Origin: Trichothermofontia sichuanensis B231
GTDB lineage: Bacteria; Cyanobacteriota; Cyanobacteriia; B231
NCBI RefSeq assembly: GCF_026240635.1
Contig: NZ_CP110848.1
Location: 3,367,741-3,431,740, forward strand
DNA length: 64,000 bases
Direction: 5' to 3'
Shown: positions 16,220-26,078 of the stretch, in pieces
Layout: the number at the start of each line of letters is the position of its first letter
Position numbering within the stretch: the stretch's first letter is position 1
Notes under the pieces: generated by a model
Database searches by the model: none
The model's input: only the letters and a program-made list of their open reading frames with translations
What the model was told of the DNA's origin: nothing
Program-made: the position numbers and the translations under genes

Positions 16220-18721
16220 TCAACTGCGCAGGATGACGCCAAACTTCTCAACTAGGGCATCGCGCACCGTTTGATGGATGGTTTCCACTTCCGCATCGGT
16301 CAAGGTGCGATCGCTAGCTCGATAGATCAGACGGAATGCCAAACTGCGTTGGAGGGCTGTTGGCTCTGAGGGTCCCGCGCTAGCTTTGCGTCGATATTCA
16401 TCGAACAATTCAATATCCGCCAGTAGGGGTTTACCCGCCTGTGCAATCACCCGTTCGAGATCCCGCACTGACACCTTGAGGGGGGCATAGAACGCAATAT
16501 CGCGAGCGGAGGCAGGATAGGTCGTATAGGGACGGAAACGGCGACTGAGCACATCGTCTGCACACAGGGCATTGAGCAAAACATCGAGATCTAGCTCAAA
16601 CACATACACGGCATCGGGCAGATCCCGTACCTGCCGAAACTGGGGATGGAGTTGGCCAAAAGTCCCCAGGCGTTCACCCCGAAGCCACAGGGAAGCGGTG
16701 CGACCGGGGTGGAGACGCGTATCTCGCTGGTCGGGCTGGTATTCGACCGACAGGCCCATATACTGAAAGACGCTTTCCAGGACCCCCTTCGCCTCAAACC
16801 AAGTGAGGGGCTGTTCCCGGCCTCCCCGCTGCCATTTTCCCTGGCTGGGATCGCCGCCCAGGATGCCTGCTAGCCGATCGGCTTCTTGCAGACCGTCTTC
16901 ATCGCGCCAAAAAATTCGCCCCAGTTCAAAGGCATTCAGGGGACCATTGCCCTGGGCCAAGTTGTACTGGAAGTTGTCAATTAATCCGGCCACCAGTTCG
17001 GTCCGCAGAGCGGAGTACTCTGCCAAGAGGGGATTGATGATGGCGATTTGATGGCCATCCGGCGTCAGGGCGAGATTGTGGGTATCCCCGGCTTTGACCA
17101 GGGAGTAGTTGACCACCTCCGTTAACCCGGTAGCCTGCAAAGCGGAGCGCAACTGGCGGATGACGGCAGCATCGATCGGTAAAAACCCGGCTTCAGTTTT
17201 ATCCGGCAAGGTTTCACCAAAGCGATCGTAGCCATAGAGACGGGCAATCTCTTCGATCAAATCAATCTCTCGCTCTAGGTCCCGGTAGCGATAGGGGGGT
17301 ACCGTCACGTGCCAGGTATCGGCGGTTTCCCCAGGGACAAGGGTACAGCCCAGCCGGGTCAGAATTCGCTCCACTTCATCGGCCTGGAGGTCGCGCATCT
17401 CGTCGTCCGCCTCCACCAACCCCAAAACTTGCTGTACCCGTGCCAGCCGCAGGGGAATGGGCGCAACGGTGGGGGGTCCCGATCGGGAGCTGGCGGTCAC
17501 CTGTGCCTGAATCTGGCCGGCAGCGATCGTCGTGAGTAAATCTAAAGCCCGCCGACAGGCGAGGGGTAATTCGACTTGGTTAACCCCCCGTTCATAGCGG
17601 GTGGAGGCTTCCGTGCGCAGGGCCTGGGTGCGGGCCGATCGCCGCACAGCCACGGGTTCAAACATGGCGGCTTCCAGCAGCAGGTTGCGGGTTCGGTCGT
17701 GGACTTCCGTTGCCGCGCCCCCCATGACCCCTGCCAGGGCTACCGGCTGATCCTGGGCAGTAATCAGCAGCGTTTGGGGTTGCAGGGAGCGCTCCTGGCC
17801 ATCCAGGGTGGTCAGGGTTTCGCCGGGGCGGGCATACCGCACCCCAATCGTGAGTGGAGTTGACGTGGCGTCGTCCCCCACGGTGGCCAAGAGGCGATCG
17901 TAGTCAAAGGCATGGAGCGGTTGGCCCCACTCCAGTAACACATAGTTAGTAATATCCACCACATTATTAATGGGCCGAACCCCGGCAGCCTGTAGGCGCT
18001 GTTGCAACCACAGGGGCGAGGGCGCAATGTGGACATCGGTGACTAGCGTGCCGATATAGAGGGGACAGGCGTCTGGCTCCGAGATTTTAATCTGGAGGCG
18101 ATCGCTAGTGGCGGTGGGGAACGCCGCCGGGACCGAGGGGAGGGTTAAGGGTGCCCCCGTCAAAGCCGCCACTTCCCGGGCAATGCCGATCATGCTGAGG
18201 GCATCGGCTCGGTTGGCCGTTGAGGTCAGGTCGAATACCACATCGTCCAGTCCCAGGAAAGGCCGTGCATCCGTTCCCACCGTGGGTGTTTCCCCCAGCA
18301 CCGCGGGATCAAAAATGTGAATCCCTGCCGACTCCTTACTGAGTCCCAGTTCGGCGAGGGAGCAGATCATGCCGTGGGAGGGGACCCCCCGTAGTTTCGT
18401 GGCCTTAATTTTCAGGTTGACCTGGGGCAGATAACTGCCGATCGTCGCCACCGGCACCAAAATATCGGCCCGCACATTGGGCGCACCACACACAATCCCC
18501 AGCGTTTCCGTGCCGATATCCACCTGACACACACTGAGTTTATCGGCATTGGGATGACGTTCACAATGGATCACCTTGCCCACGACCACTCCTGCCGCCC
18601 AAGCTCGACGGTCTTCGATCGCCTCCACCTCAAAACCTGCCATTGTCAGGGTTTCAGCCAATTCTGCCGGCGGGAGGGAGATATCCACAAATTCGCGTAA
18701 CCAGTTCAACGAAATACGCAT
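16220..18721 (-). CDS. pheT: Phenylalanine--tRNA ligase beta subunit
   Basis: An 833-residue beta chain of the (alpha-beta)2 enzyme that charges tRNA-Phe. Domains in order: the N-terminal [14 protein letters not shown] segment, an EMAP/OB tRNA-binding domain (about residues 40-155, [15 protein letters not shown]), the B3/B4 editing domain (about 215-410, with [22 protein letters not shown]), the B5 DNA-binding-like domain, the catalytic-core-like domain ([20 protein letters not shown] and [18 protein letters not shown]), and the C-terminal ferredoxin-fold anticodon-binding domain ([15 protein letters not shown]). It is slightly longer than the usual ~800. pheS is not adjacent, as is common in cyanobacteria. 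Confidence 0.97.
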   Translation of the reverse strand: MRISLNWLREFVDISLPPAELAETLTMAGFEVEAIEDRRAWAAGVVVGKVIHCERHPNADKLSVCQVDIGTETLGIVCGAPNVRADILVPVATIGSYLPQVNLKIKATKLRGVPSHGMICSLAELGLSKESAGIHIFDPAVLGETPTVGTDARPFLGLDDVVFDLTSTANRADALSMIGIAREVAALTGAPLTLPSVPAAFPTATSDRLQIKISEPDACPLYIGTLVTDVHIAPSPLWLQQRLQAAGVRPINNVVDITNYVLLEWGQPLHAFDYDRLLATVGDDATSTPLTIGVRYARPGETLTTLDGQERSLQPQTLLITAQDQPVALAGVMGGAATEVHDRTRNLLLEAAMFEPVAVRRSARTQALRTEASTRYERGVNQVELPLACRRALDLLTTIAAGQIQAQVTASSRSGPPTVAPIPLRLARVQQVLGLVEADDEMRDLQADEVERILTRLGCTLVPGETADTWHVTVPPYRYRDLEREIDLIEEIARLYGYDRFGETLPDKTEAGFLPIDAAVIRQLRSALQATGLTEVVNYSLVKAGDTHNLALTPDGHQIAIINPLLAEYSALRTELVAGLIDNFQYNLAQGNGPLNAFELGRIFWRDEDGLQEADRLAGILGGDPSQGKWQRGGREQPLTWFEAKGVLESVFQYMGLSVEYQPDQRDTRLHPGRTASLWLRGERLGTFGQLHPQFRQVRDLPDAVYVFELDLDVLLNALCADDVLSRRFRPYTTYPASARDIAFYAPLKVSVRDLERVIAQAGKPLLADIELFDEYRRKASAGPSEPTALQRSLAFRLIYRASDRTLTDAEVETIHQTVRDALVEKFGVILRS

Positions 18722-19267
18722 AGCGAACCTGGGCCTGTTTGCTCTATGGGTTTTGGTCTATGGGTTTTGCTCTATTGAGCCTTTCCATTCTACCGTTGCT
18801 GGGATCTACCCCGGCTGCCTGGGGGAACCGCCCCTTGGCGTCCTGCCGACCGGTAGAACCCGGCAGCCAGGGGGTCAGGCAGAGGCGCCCTGTGGCACTC
18901 CCTAGTTGCCCAGAGAATCCCCTGCTCAAGGGCGATGCCCCTAGTGGGATCTTGGGGTACTCTAAAAGTAGAAGACTGTAGTCATTGGAAAGTTGCCCTC
19001 CGATCGCGTGTCTGGCGTTCATGCTTTCTTCAGACAACGGCGCAAGGGCTTTAAGAAGCCTTTACCCATTTTCCGCGGAATTACCCCAGACAAGTGGGGT
19101 GAAATATAGATAATGGGAGAGAGCGCGAAGACCTGACTGATTAGCTTTGTTTATCATTCCTCTAAAACTTTGCTTTAATCTTTGCTTTAAGACCTTATTT
19201 TGCGAAAACACCCCCCTGTGCAAAAATTGCCGAACGCCCAACAAACGCCCTAGGAGCGTGGTCGTGC
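18722..19267. other. Intergenic region between pheT and spkB
   Basis: 546 bp with no supported gene. The start has a direct repeat (TATGGGTTTTGCTCTATTGA-like units at 18742-18778), and the rest is unremarkable. Divergent promoters for pheT and spkB should be here. AT-rich sequence at 19140-19200, with CTTTGCTTTAATC-type repeats, precedes spkB. Confidence 0.4.
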
Positions 19268-20881
19268 ATGAGTTACTGTGTTAATCCAGTATGTCCCAAG
19301 CCAGAAAACCCAGCCAATGCGCTGACGTGTTTAGCTTGTGGTGCCAAGCTGCTCTTGCGCGATCGCTATCGGATGGAACAAATGCTGGGCCAAGGGGGCT
19401 TCGGAGCAACCTTCCTCGGTCGAGATGAGGCTCTACCGGGGCAACCCTACTGTGTGGTTAAGCAACTGCGGCCCACCTCCACGGCTCCTCATGTTTTGAA
19501 GATGGCCCGCGATCTATTCCGGCGGGAGGCCAAAACCCTGGGCAAAATAGGGAGCCATCCCCAAATTCCCCGCCTGCTGGACTATTTTGAGGCGACCACC
19601 GAGTTTTATCTGGTTCAGGAATATATCAGTGGTCTAACACTACAACAGGAAGTCAAGCAGTCGGGGCCGTTTTCTGAGCAAGGGGTGAAGCAGTTCCTCA
19701 GTGAATGCCTGCCGATTTTGCAATACATCCATTCCCAGGAAGTGATCCACCGGGATATCAAGCCCGCTAACCTGATCCGGCGGGAGCAGGATCGTCGCTT
19801 AGTGCTGATCGACTTTGGTGCTGTCAAAGATCAGGTGAATCCTGAAGCCGCCAGTCTGTCTGATCAGACAGCTCTAACCTCCTATGCGATCGGGACACCG
19901 GGCTATGCCCCCCCCGAGCAAATGGCTATGCGCCCGGTGTATGCCAGTGATATTTATGCGCTGGGGGTGACCTGTTTATTTCTGCTAACGGCCAAAACCC
20001 CCAAGGACATGAACTATAACCCGGCCACGGGGGAAACCATGTGGCGGGAGCATGTGCATGTCAGCGACCACTTTGCGGAAGTCTTGTCAAAGATGCTGGA
20101 GGTTTCAGTTCGTCATCGCTACCAATCGGCGGACGAAGTCCTGCGTGCCCTCGAATTGGAACCCTATCTGGACAGTTTGGCCCAGGGCATGATCAATACC
20201 GCTGTTTCGCCGCCCAATGGCAGTCTGGCGTTCTCCCGGTCGCTGGCTCGTGATGATACGCCCTCGGAAGGAGGTTCCCTCTCCCGCACTGCCCAGATGG
20301 CCAAAGCCATTCGGGAACGGCGGGCCAAAATGGAGCCAGCCGCCAGCCGCCTGAGCGGGGGGCGATTGGCGGTTTCGCGATCGATATCTGGGCCGCTGAC
20401 AACGGGCCAACCCAGTAGCGCGGGCAAGAAGGGCCACACCCCGCCCCGCAAGCTGACGGCGGAGGATGTACTCACTTACTACACTAAGGGACGCCGGGAC
20501 TTTGGGGCGCAAGACCTCTCTAACCTAAACTTGCAAGGGGCTAATCTAGAGAGTGCGATCTTTCACGACGCCAAATTGCTCAAGGTCAATTTGCAAGGGG
20601 CTTGCTTGTCAGAGACGAACTTCAGTCAAGCCAATTTGAATCAAGCCAATTTGCGGGATGCCATATTAACTAAAGCCTATTTGAACCACTCTGATTTGCA
20701 AGGGGCCGATCTGCGGGGAGCGGATTTAAGCGGGGCCTATCTCACCAATGCGAATTTACGGGGAGCGAATCTTTGTGGTGCTATCCTAACGGGTGCGAAG
20801 GTAACGGATGAACAGCTAGCCGTAGCTAAGACGAATTGGATGACGGTGCGCCCCGATGGTAAACGGGGGATCTTTAAGTAG
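19268..20881 (+). CDS. spkB: Serine/threonine protein kinase SpkB-like with pentapeptide repeats
   Basis: A 537-residue Hanks-type kinase. N-terminal Cys motif CVNPVCPKPENPANALTCLA (four cysteines, possible metal or redox site), then a kinase domain (about residues 33-300) with glycine loop LGQGGFGATF, catalytic HRDIKPANL, DFGAV in place of DFG-L, and GTPGYAPPEQ. A basic/serine-rich linker (about 310-400) leads to a C-terminal pentapeptide-repeat right-handed helix (A(N/D)L.. units, about 410-515). This architecture matches SpkB of Synechocystis, linked to oxidative-stress signalling. It is 11 bp upstream of the HAD gene and probably cotranscribed. Confidence 0.92.
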   Translation: MSYCVNPVCPKPENPANALTCLACGAKLLLRDRYRMEQMLGQGGFGATFLGRDEALPGQPYCVVKQLRPTSTAPHVLKMARDLFRREAKTLGKIGSHPQIPRLLDYFEATTEFYLVQEYISGLTLQQEVKQSGPFSEQGVKQFLSECLPILQYIHSQEVIHRDIKPANLIRREQDRRLVLIDFGAVKDQVNPEAASLSDQTALTSYAIGTPGYAPPEQMAMRPVYASDIYALGVTCLFLLTAKTPKDMNYNPATGETMWREHVHVSDHFAEVLSKMLEVSVRHRYQSADEVLRALELEPYLDSLAQGMINTAVSPPNGSLAFSRSLARDDTPSEGGSLSRTAQMAKAIRERRAKMEPAASRLSGGRLAVSRSISGPLTTGQPSSAGKKGHTPPRKLTAEDVLTYYTKGRRDFGAQDLSNLNLQGANLESAIFHDAKLLKVNLQGACLSETNFSQANLNQANLRDAILTKAYLNHSDLQGADLRGADLSGAYLTNANLRGANLCGAILTGAKVTDEQLAVAKTNWMTVRPDGKRGIFK

Positions 20882-20892
20882 TCCAGAAACCG

Positions 20893-21651
20893 ATGAGTCG
20901 TCCGCTTACACTTGACCATTTCGATGCGGTCTTATTCGATCTGGATGGAGTTCTCACCCCCACGGCTGATCTCCATGCCCTCTCCTGGCAGCGGGCGTTT
21001 GATCCCTTCCTCGAAGCGCGATCGCGCGCGACGGGGCAACCGTGGCAGCCCCTCGATATTGACCAGGACTACAAGCGATATTTAGATGGCAGAATTCGCT
21101 ACGAAGCTGTGGCTACCTTTCTGGCCGCTCGCCAGATCGATCTGCCCTACGGCAGTCCTACGGACCCACCAGGTAGTGACACAATTTGTGCTCTGGGTAA
21201 CCTGAAGGATAAATTATTTGAGGAAATTCTCCGGTCTGATGATCTACGAGCGTATCCAGGGTCGATCGCGCTGCTTGAGGCTTGTCGGGCGGCGGGGTTT
21301 AAAATCGCTGTGGTTTCCTCTAGCCGCAACTGTGAGCAGGTTCTCAGTCGCATTGGCATCCTGGATTGGTTCCCTGTACGAGTGGATGGCAAGGTGGCCG
21401 AGCGGTTGAACCTACCAGGGAAGCCAGCCCCTGACACCTACTTGGCTGCGGCTAAACAGTTGGGGGTGATGCCGCAGCGGGCAGTGGTGATTGAAGATGC
21501 GATCGCGGGGGTAAAGGCGGGGCGGGCCGGTGAGTTTGGGTTAGTGGTAGGGGTCGATCGTCATGGGGACCCCGATCGGCTGTGGCAACAGGGGGCGGAT
21601 CGGGTTATTCAGGATTTAGCGGAATTACTGCCCCTAATGCGTCCACCTTAG
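20893..21651 (+). CDS. HAD-family hydrolase, beta-phosphoglucomutase-like
   Basis: A 252-residue cytoplasmic phosphatase/phosphomutase of HAD subfamily IA. Motif I FDLDGVLTPTADLH has the nucleophile Asp and acid/base Asp; a helical cap (about residues 20-100) follows; motif II is VVSSS, motif III Lys is in GKPAPDTYL, and motif IV is VVIEDAIAGVKAG. Cap position and motif spacing fit beta-phosphoglucomutase-like enzymes (glucose-1-P / glucose-6-P interconversion), but substrate cannot be decided from sequence. It probably shares a transcript with spkB. Confidence 0.85.
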   Translation: MSRPLTLDHFDAVLFDLDGVLTPTADLHALSWQRAFDPFLEARSRATGQPWQPLDIDQDYKRYLDGRIRYEAVATFLAARQIDLPYGSPTDPPGSDTICALGNLKDKLFEEILRSDDLRAYPGSIALLEACRAAGFKIAVVSSSRNCEQVLSRIGILDWFPVRVDGKVAERLNLPGKPAPDTYLAAAKQLGVMPQRAVVIEDAIAGVKAGRAGEFGLVVGVDRHGDPDRLWQQGADRVIQDLAELLPLMRPP

Positions 21652-21936
21652 ACCGTGGTCGGTTCTGAATGGCTGTGGGGGTCATGGCTGGGCGCGCCAC
21701 AAGGCTGCTCACCCGATCGCCCAGGGAAATAGAGAGGGCATTAGGGATTCTTGCTAAATCCTACAGATGTTGTTAATCAAGGGCTGAAATAAGAAAACAG
21801 GCCACTCCAGTTCCCCTGAGTGGTTTGGTTGCGCACCCCGTTGTTCGATCTCCCTCAGGGAGAAGGGTGCCTGCCACCCCCTAATCCCTCACCGAATTCT
21901 TATTACCTCAGCCCTATCCCTCAGTCTCCCAACTCA

Positions 21937-24006
21937 ATGGCCCCTCAACTATCCCCAGTTTCCGCAACCCGATCCAGCTTCCCGCCGACTTGGGAGGCCC
22001 TCCACCTCACCCTCGTCAGTGGCAAAGGTGGGGTGGGTAAAACGACCTTAGCGTGTGGTCTTGCTCGCCATTGGGCGCAGCAATTTCCCCAACAGCAGCT
22101 TTTGTTGCTATCGACCGATCCGGCCCATTCCCTGGGGGATGTCCTACAGATGCCGGTTACGGCCCAGGCCCAAGCAGTTCCCGATCGCCCTAATCTCCAG
22201 GTACAAGCCCTTGACGCGAAACAACTCCTGGGGGCCTTCCGCGATCGCTACGGTGCCGTGTTGGAGTTGCTGGTGGAGCGGGGCAGTTTTGTTGAAGGGG
22301 AAGATCTGACCCCCGTTTGGGATCTGAATTGGCCAGGGGTCGATGAATTGATGGGCTTGTTGGAAATTCAACGGCTTTTGAACCAACGGGTGGTTGATCG
22401 CATTGTGGTCGATATGGCCCCCAGTGGTCATACGCTGAATTTATTCAAACTGATGGATTTTCTCGACACGATCCTGTCGGCATTGGAATTATTCCAGGAA
22501 AAACATCGCGTTATCAGTCGCAGCTTTACCGGACGCTACACCCCGGACGAGGCCGACACCTTTTTGCACGAACTCAAACAGGACCTTGCCCAGGGTCGCG
22601 CTTGGTTACAAGATCCGCAGCGGACGGCCTGCCTGGTGGTGGCGATCGCGGAACCCATGAGTTTGCTAGAAACCCAGCGCTTTGTTGCGGCCCTGGCAAC
22701 CCTGCGGATTCCCCTAGGTGGATTATTGCTGAACCGAATTTTACCGCTGCCGCCCCTCGCCCCTAGTCCAACGGCCTGGGACACGTTACCCTGGGAGCAG
22801 CGCGATCGTCTGAGTGAACAACAGCAACTTCTGGAGCAATTTACAACAATTGCTCCTGATAAACCTGTGTTAACGCTACCCCTGCTGGCCACCGAACCGA
22901 TCGGCGCTTTGGGGTTAGACACCTTAATGGCCCAAGTCGAGCGGCTGAGCCAAGTGGTGAGGGTGCCCCCCCCAGCGGTGCAGTGGCCAGACCCCATTCC
23001 ACCGGGCTTGACCGACTTCATCGCGACGGGGCGCAAGCTGATTCTGGTGGGGGGTAAAGGCGGGGTAGGGAAAACGACGGTGGCGGCGGCGATCGGATTG
23101 GCAATGGCCCAGCGCCACCGTGATCGGCGGATTCGATTGATCTCGATCGATCCGGCCCACTCCCTGGGAGATGCCTTTGGCCAAACCCTGGGCCATGAAC
23201 CCCGACCAATTCAGTTAGACGCACTCGCTGGTGATGCCGGTCCCCTGCACCTGAGCGGTCAGGAAGTCGATGCCGAGCAGGTCCTCCAGCAGTTTCGCGA
23301 GGATTATCTCTGGGAATTGGCGGAAATGATGAGCGGGGAACAGGCAGCCGATAGCCCCCTGCAACTCGCCTATGGGCCAGAAGCCTGGAAACAAATTGTC
23401 TCAGAAGCCTTACCGGGGATTGACGAGATGCTCTCCCTGGTGACGGTAATCGACCTGCTGGAGCGGGGGGAGCAGGACTTGATTATCCTGGATACCGCAC
23501 CCACGGGGCACCTGCTGCGCTTTCTAGAAATGCCCACGGCCCTGAGTGATTGGTTGGCCTGGATCTTTAAGCTTTGGATCAAGTACCAGGATGTCCTCGG
23601 TCGCACGGATCTGATCGGGCGGTTACGGGGATTGCGACAACAGGTGGTGCTGACCCAGAAAAAGCTTAAGGATCCCCAGCATACCGAGTTTATCGGCGTT
23701 GTCCAAGCCCAAGCCGCGATCGTCACCGAAGCCCAACGCCTCACGCAATCCCTGGCAGCCTTGGGCCTTCACCAGCACTACCTGGTCCACAATCGCTATA
23801 CCCCAGGGCAGGTATTAACCGGCGATTCTCTAGGCGATTCTCCAGGGGAAACCCAACGCAAACCGTTGGCTCAGGATAATCCGTTTGCACACCTGGAGAT
23901 TGTGCGGTTGCCACCCTTGCCGCGATCGGTCACACCCCTGGAGCGGGTTCAGGGAGCAGCCCACCTATTGTTTGCTGAGTTTGCTGATTCGCCTACGCAG
24001 ACGTGA
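21937..24006 (+). CDS. Tandem ArsA/GET3-type ATPase (two fused copies)
   Basis: A 689-residue cytoplasmic ATPase with two complete deviant-Walker P-loop halves. Half 1: SGKGGVGKTTLACGLA near residue 28, STDPAHSLGD, VVDMAPSGHTLN. Half 2: GGKGGVGKTTVAAAIG near residue 370, SIDPAHSLGD, LDTAPTGHLLRFLEMP. Both P-loops and both switch motifs are intact. Single-domain GET3 homologues work as dimers, so this gene encodes a covalent pseudo-dimer like E. coli ArsA. No ars genes are adjacent, so arsenite export is not implied; a tail-anchored-protein or chaperone-like role is equally possible. I take the ATG at 21937; an upstream TTG-type start at 21820 would add a proline-rich tail read from repeat-like DNA. 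Confidence 0.88.
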   Translation: MAPQLSPVSATRSSFPPTWEALHLTLVSGKGGVGKTTLACGLARHWAQQFPQQQLLLLSTDPAHSLGDVLQMPVTAQAQAVPDRPNLQVQALDAKQLLGAFRDRYGAVLELLVERGSFVEGEDLTPVWDLNWPGVDELMGLLEIQRLLNQRVVDRIVVDMAPSGHTLNLFKLMDFLDTILSALELFQEKHRVISRSFTGRYTPDEADTFLHELKQDLAQGRAWLQDPQRTACLVVAIAEPMSLLETQRFVAALATLRIPLGGLLLNRILPLPPLAPSPTAWDTLPWEQRDRLSEQQQLLEQFTTIAPDKPVLTLPLLATEPIGALGLDTLMAQVERLSQVVRVPPPAVQWPDPIPPGLTDFIATGRKLILVGGKGGVGKTTVAAAIGLAMAQRHRDRRIRLISIDPAHSLGDAFGQTLGHEPRPIQLDALAGDAGPLHLSGQEVDAEQVLQQFREDYLWELAEMMSGEQAADSPLQLAYGPEAWKQIVSEALPGIDEMLSLVTVIDLLERGEQDLIILDTAPTGHLLRFLEMPTALSDWLAWIFKLWIKYQDVLGRTDLIGRLRGLRQQVVLTQKKLKDPQHTEFIGVVQAQAAIVTEAQRLTQSLAALGLHQHYLVHNRYTPGQVLTGDSLGDSPGETQRKPLAQDNPFAHLEIVRLPPLPRSVTPLERVQGAAHLLFAEFADSPTQT

Positions 24007-24046
24007 CACGTATGCCTGCGAGGGGATGAGTCGGCTCTCCGCAGTT

Positions 24047-24153
24047 TATAGTCATTGCAATTTAGGCTGAAACAGTACCCCCACCCCCAGCTCCTCTCCC
24101 GCTCTGGGAAAGGAGAGTGAAAAGCTGTATCGTTCTTATTTGGATTGACTATA
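24047..24153 (+). repeat. Class A MITE-like element, copy 3 (107 bp)
   Basis: Ends TATAGTCATTGCAATTTAGG and CTTATTTGGATTGACTATA; this copy shows the terminal inverted repeat best (TATAGTCA / TGACTATA perfect, about 21 of 29 bp overall). It lies 40 bp past the ArsA-type gene. Confidence 0.88.
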
Positions 24154-24176
24154 ACTCGGGCATGGATCGAGGTGCA

Positions 24177-24275
24177 GGCTAGATTAACTGACAAAACTCG
24201 AACTGCCCTCACCCTAATGCCTCGCCCAGAGCAGAGGATAGAGAAGTGAGAAGTGAGGGCAACTGAGCGACTATC
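24177..24275 (+). repeat. Class D dispersed repeat, partial
   Basis: AGATTAACTGACAAAACTCG then GCCCTCACCC... and closing AGAAGTGAGGGCAACTGAGC. Related degenerate copies are at 27917, 57583 and 62879. The opening and closing GCCCTCAC / GTGAGGGC blocks are inverted. Confidence 0.5.
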
Positions 24276-24394
24276 GCCGTTCTCTTTTCTTTGTCCTCTC
24301 TCCTTGCGAAAGGGGAAAAGAGGGGTCAGTAACCCGGCGGCGCAGGCTAAGCTTGACTCTAGTTGTGAAATTTCCTGGGTGGTCTTGAGGGAAA

Positions 24395-24625
24395 ATGATG
24401 TCATCAGAGCATATCCGTTGGCTTGTGCCGATCGCGCCCTATGTTGCACCGGAGATTTTGCAGGTTCACCAACTTGCCTACGACCTCCGGTATGAGGTTG
24501 AGGCCCGCCGGGAGTTTCAACGCTATTGTCAGTGGTATTACGAAACGGCTAGCCGCAATCAACAAGAATTTCTCAAGATGCAGCAGGATATTAATATCCT
24601 AGGATGGTTTTATCGCTGTCGCTGA
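24395..24625 (+). CDS. Small conserved hypothetical protein
   Basis: A 76-residue protein, MMSSEHIRWLVPIAPYVAPE, with GAGGGAAA as ribosome site. It is rich in aromatic and charged residues and predicted helical (QLAYDLRYEVEARREFQRYC, QWYYETASRNQQEFLKMQQD). It has no signal or membrane helix. I recognise no domain; small proteins with this HxLAYDL..EV..RREFE..CQWY pattern are, as far as I know, confined to cyanobacteria. It ends 19 bp before the KaiB-domain gene and may be cotranscribed with it. Confidence 0.65.
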   Translation: MMSSEHIRWLVPIAPYVAPEILQVHQLAYDLRYEVEARREFQRYCQWYYETASRNQQEFLKMQQDINILGWFYRCR

Positions 24626-24644
24626 CTTCCCTAGCCTTGAATCC

Positions 24645-25463
24645 TTGACCCACTCAATCCTCTTGTCTTCTGTTCCTGTACCTGATCGTTTCAAAGGAAT
24701 TGCCCTGTTTACCCCTGGTGGGGATGCAGTGTATTGCATCGATCCTGCCAAGCAGAAACATTGGCACGTGCAACTCTGTACAGCCCTGCAAGCGATTCTG
24801 GATTTGCCTGAACCGCCCCACTTCCTCGTTCCTGCCTATACTGCGACGATCGATCGCTGGCGCGATCCCGATACCCAGGATCTACGGTGGGTCGCGGAGT
24901 TGTATCCCCCGGTGCGGCAGTATCAATTGTTGTTGAATGCCATGTTTCAGACCCCAGGGGTATCCTGGCAGGTCGTGCCGTGGCGGCAATCGGCTGGCAA
25001 CCCCATTCTCTTGGCTGCCTATCGGCAGCAATTCCCCCAACTGTGGGAGTATCACAACCTCCTTGTTCAGGTGGGACAGCCACAAGTGGCCAGGGTTCCC
25101 CTAGCTGCCCACCCCTGGACGAATCCCCTGGTAAACCGTTGGCCTCTCGGACTTACCCAATCCCAACCCGCTGGCCCGATCGCCGGCTATGCCCTGCGTC
25201 TCTTTGTCTCCGATTACGATGGTATGACCGAAAAAATCCTGCACAATCTACGGCAGGTCCTAGAACACTCCCTCGCCCATCCCTATACGCTTAAGGTCAT
25301 TAGTGTGGTCAAACATCCTGAACAGGCCGAGCAGGATCAAATTACGGCAACCCCCACCTTGGTGAAGTTATGGCCTCCCCCGGTGCGCAAAATAGTGGGT
25401 GATCTGGGGACACCCGAACAAATCCTGAGCCTTCTCAGCAGCCCTGTCCCCTATGATGGCTAG
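24645..25463 (+). CDS. Protein with C-terminal KaiB-like (thioredoxin-fold) domain
   Basis: A 272-residue cytoplasmic protein. Residues about 180-268 match the KaiB/SasA-N domain: YALRLFVSDYDGMTEKILHN, then YTLKVISVVKHPEQAEQDQI, then ATPTLVKLWPPPVRKIVGDL. The cis-proline region (ATPTL) and the RKIxGDL segment, central to KaiB fold switching and KaiC binding, are kept. Residues 1-175 are an unrecognised domain with many W/P residues. The only start in frame is a TTG at 24645 without a clear ribosome site, so translation may be coupled to the small gene upstream. This could be a KaiC-interacting output or modulator protein; stand-alone KaiB is ~100 residues, so this is a distinct architecture. 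Confidence 0.75.
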   Translation: MTHSILLSSVPVPDRFKGIALFTPGGDAVYCIDPAKQKHWHVQLCTALQAILDLPEPPHFLVPAYTATIDRWRDPDTQDLRWVAELYPPVRQYQLLLNAMFQTPGVSWQVVPWRQSAGNPILLAAYRQQFPQLWEYHNLLVQVGQPQVARVPLAAHPWTNPLVNRWPLGLTQSQPAGPIAGYALRLFVSDYDGMTEKILHNLRQVLEHSLAHPYTLKVISVVKHPEQAEQDQITATPTLVKLWPPPVRKIVGDLGTPEQILSLLSSPVPYDG

Positions 25464-25520
25464 GGGCTTGTCAGGGGAGTAGGCTGGGGGAGGGGCGATC
25501 GCTATTCGGTGTTGTTGAGG

Positions 25521-26078
25521 CTAGATGTTGTTGAGGCTAGATACTGTCTGGGATAACACTTGTTTTTGTTGCCGCTGCTGTTGACGACGTTGGGCAAACC
25601 AAGCTTGTAACTGTTGGCGACACTCGGTTTCCAGCACCTGACCCACAACCTTGAGCTTGTGGAAGGAGGCGGGACTATCGGGCAGATTCAGGACAGTGCG
25701 CACAGCTCCCGTTTTAGGATCACTGGCCCCGTACACCAGTAACCCTAACCGCGCTAGGACGATCGCCCCGGCACACATGGGGCAGGGTTCCAGGGTGACG
25801 TAAAGGATGCACTCGTTTAAGTGCCAGTTACCTAAGCGTTGGCCGGCTTGCCGCAGGGCCACAATTTCTGCATGGGCAGTTGGGTCACAGTCCCGTTCCC
25901 GTCGGTTTTCTGCTGCGGCCAGGACCTCTCCTTGGGGTCCCACAATAATAGCGCCGACAGGCACCTCTCCGGCTGCGCCAGCGGCGTCAGCCTGGGCGAT
26001 TGCCTGCGCCATCCAGTACCGATGGTCGGGATGGTTGGGATCGGCGATCGTCATCAGATGGGTCGTCAGATGGCTCAT
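25521..26078 (-). CDS. tadA: tRNA-specific adenosine deaminase TadA
   Basis: A 185-residue zinc deaminase that converts A34 to inosine in tRNA-Arg(ACG), allowing CGU/CGC/CGA decoding. The zinc and catalytic motif is TAHAEIVAL (His ligand, catalytic Glu), and PCPMCAGAI supplies the two Cys ligands. RRERDCDPTAH and the GASDPKTGAV loop are typical of TadA rather than cytidine deaminases. A glutamine-rich tail (QRRQQQRQQKQ) extends the C-terminus. Its start overlaps the glutaredoxin stop by 4 bp, so the two form an operon. Confidence 0.95.
   Translation of the reverse strand: MSHLTTHLMTIADPNHPDHRYWMAQAIAQADAAGAAGEVPVGAIIVGPQGEVLAAAENRRERDCDPTAHAEIVALRQAGQRLGNWHLNECILYVTLEPCPMCAGAIVLARLGLLVYGASDPKTGAVRTVLNLPDSPASFHKLKVVGQVLETECRQQLQAWFAQRRQQQRQQKQVLSQTVSSLNNI

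Noticed and set aside
18744-19037. Minus-strand 97-codon ORF upstream of spkB
   Set aside because: Low-complexity repeat-like DNA, no ribosome site, no domain.
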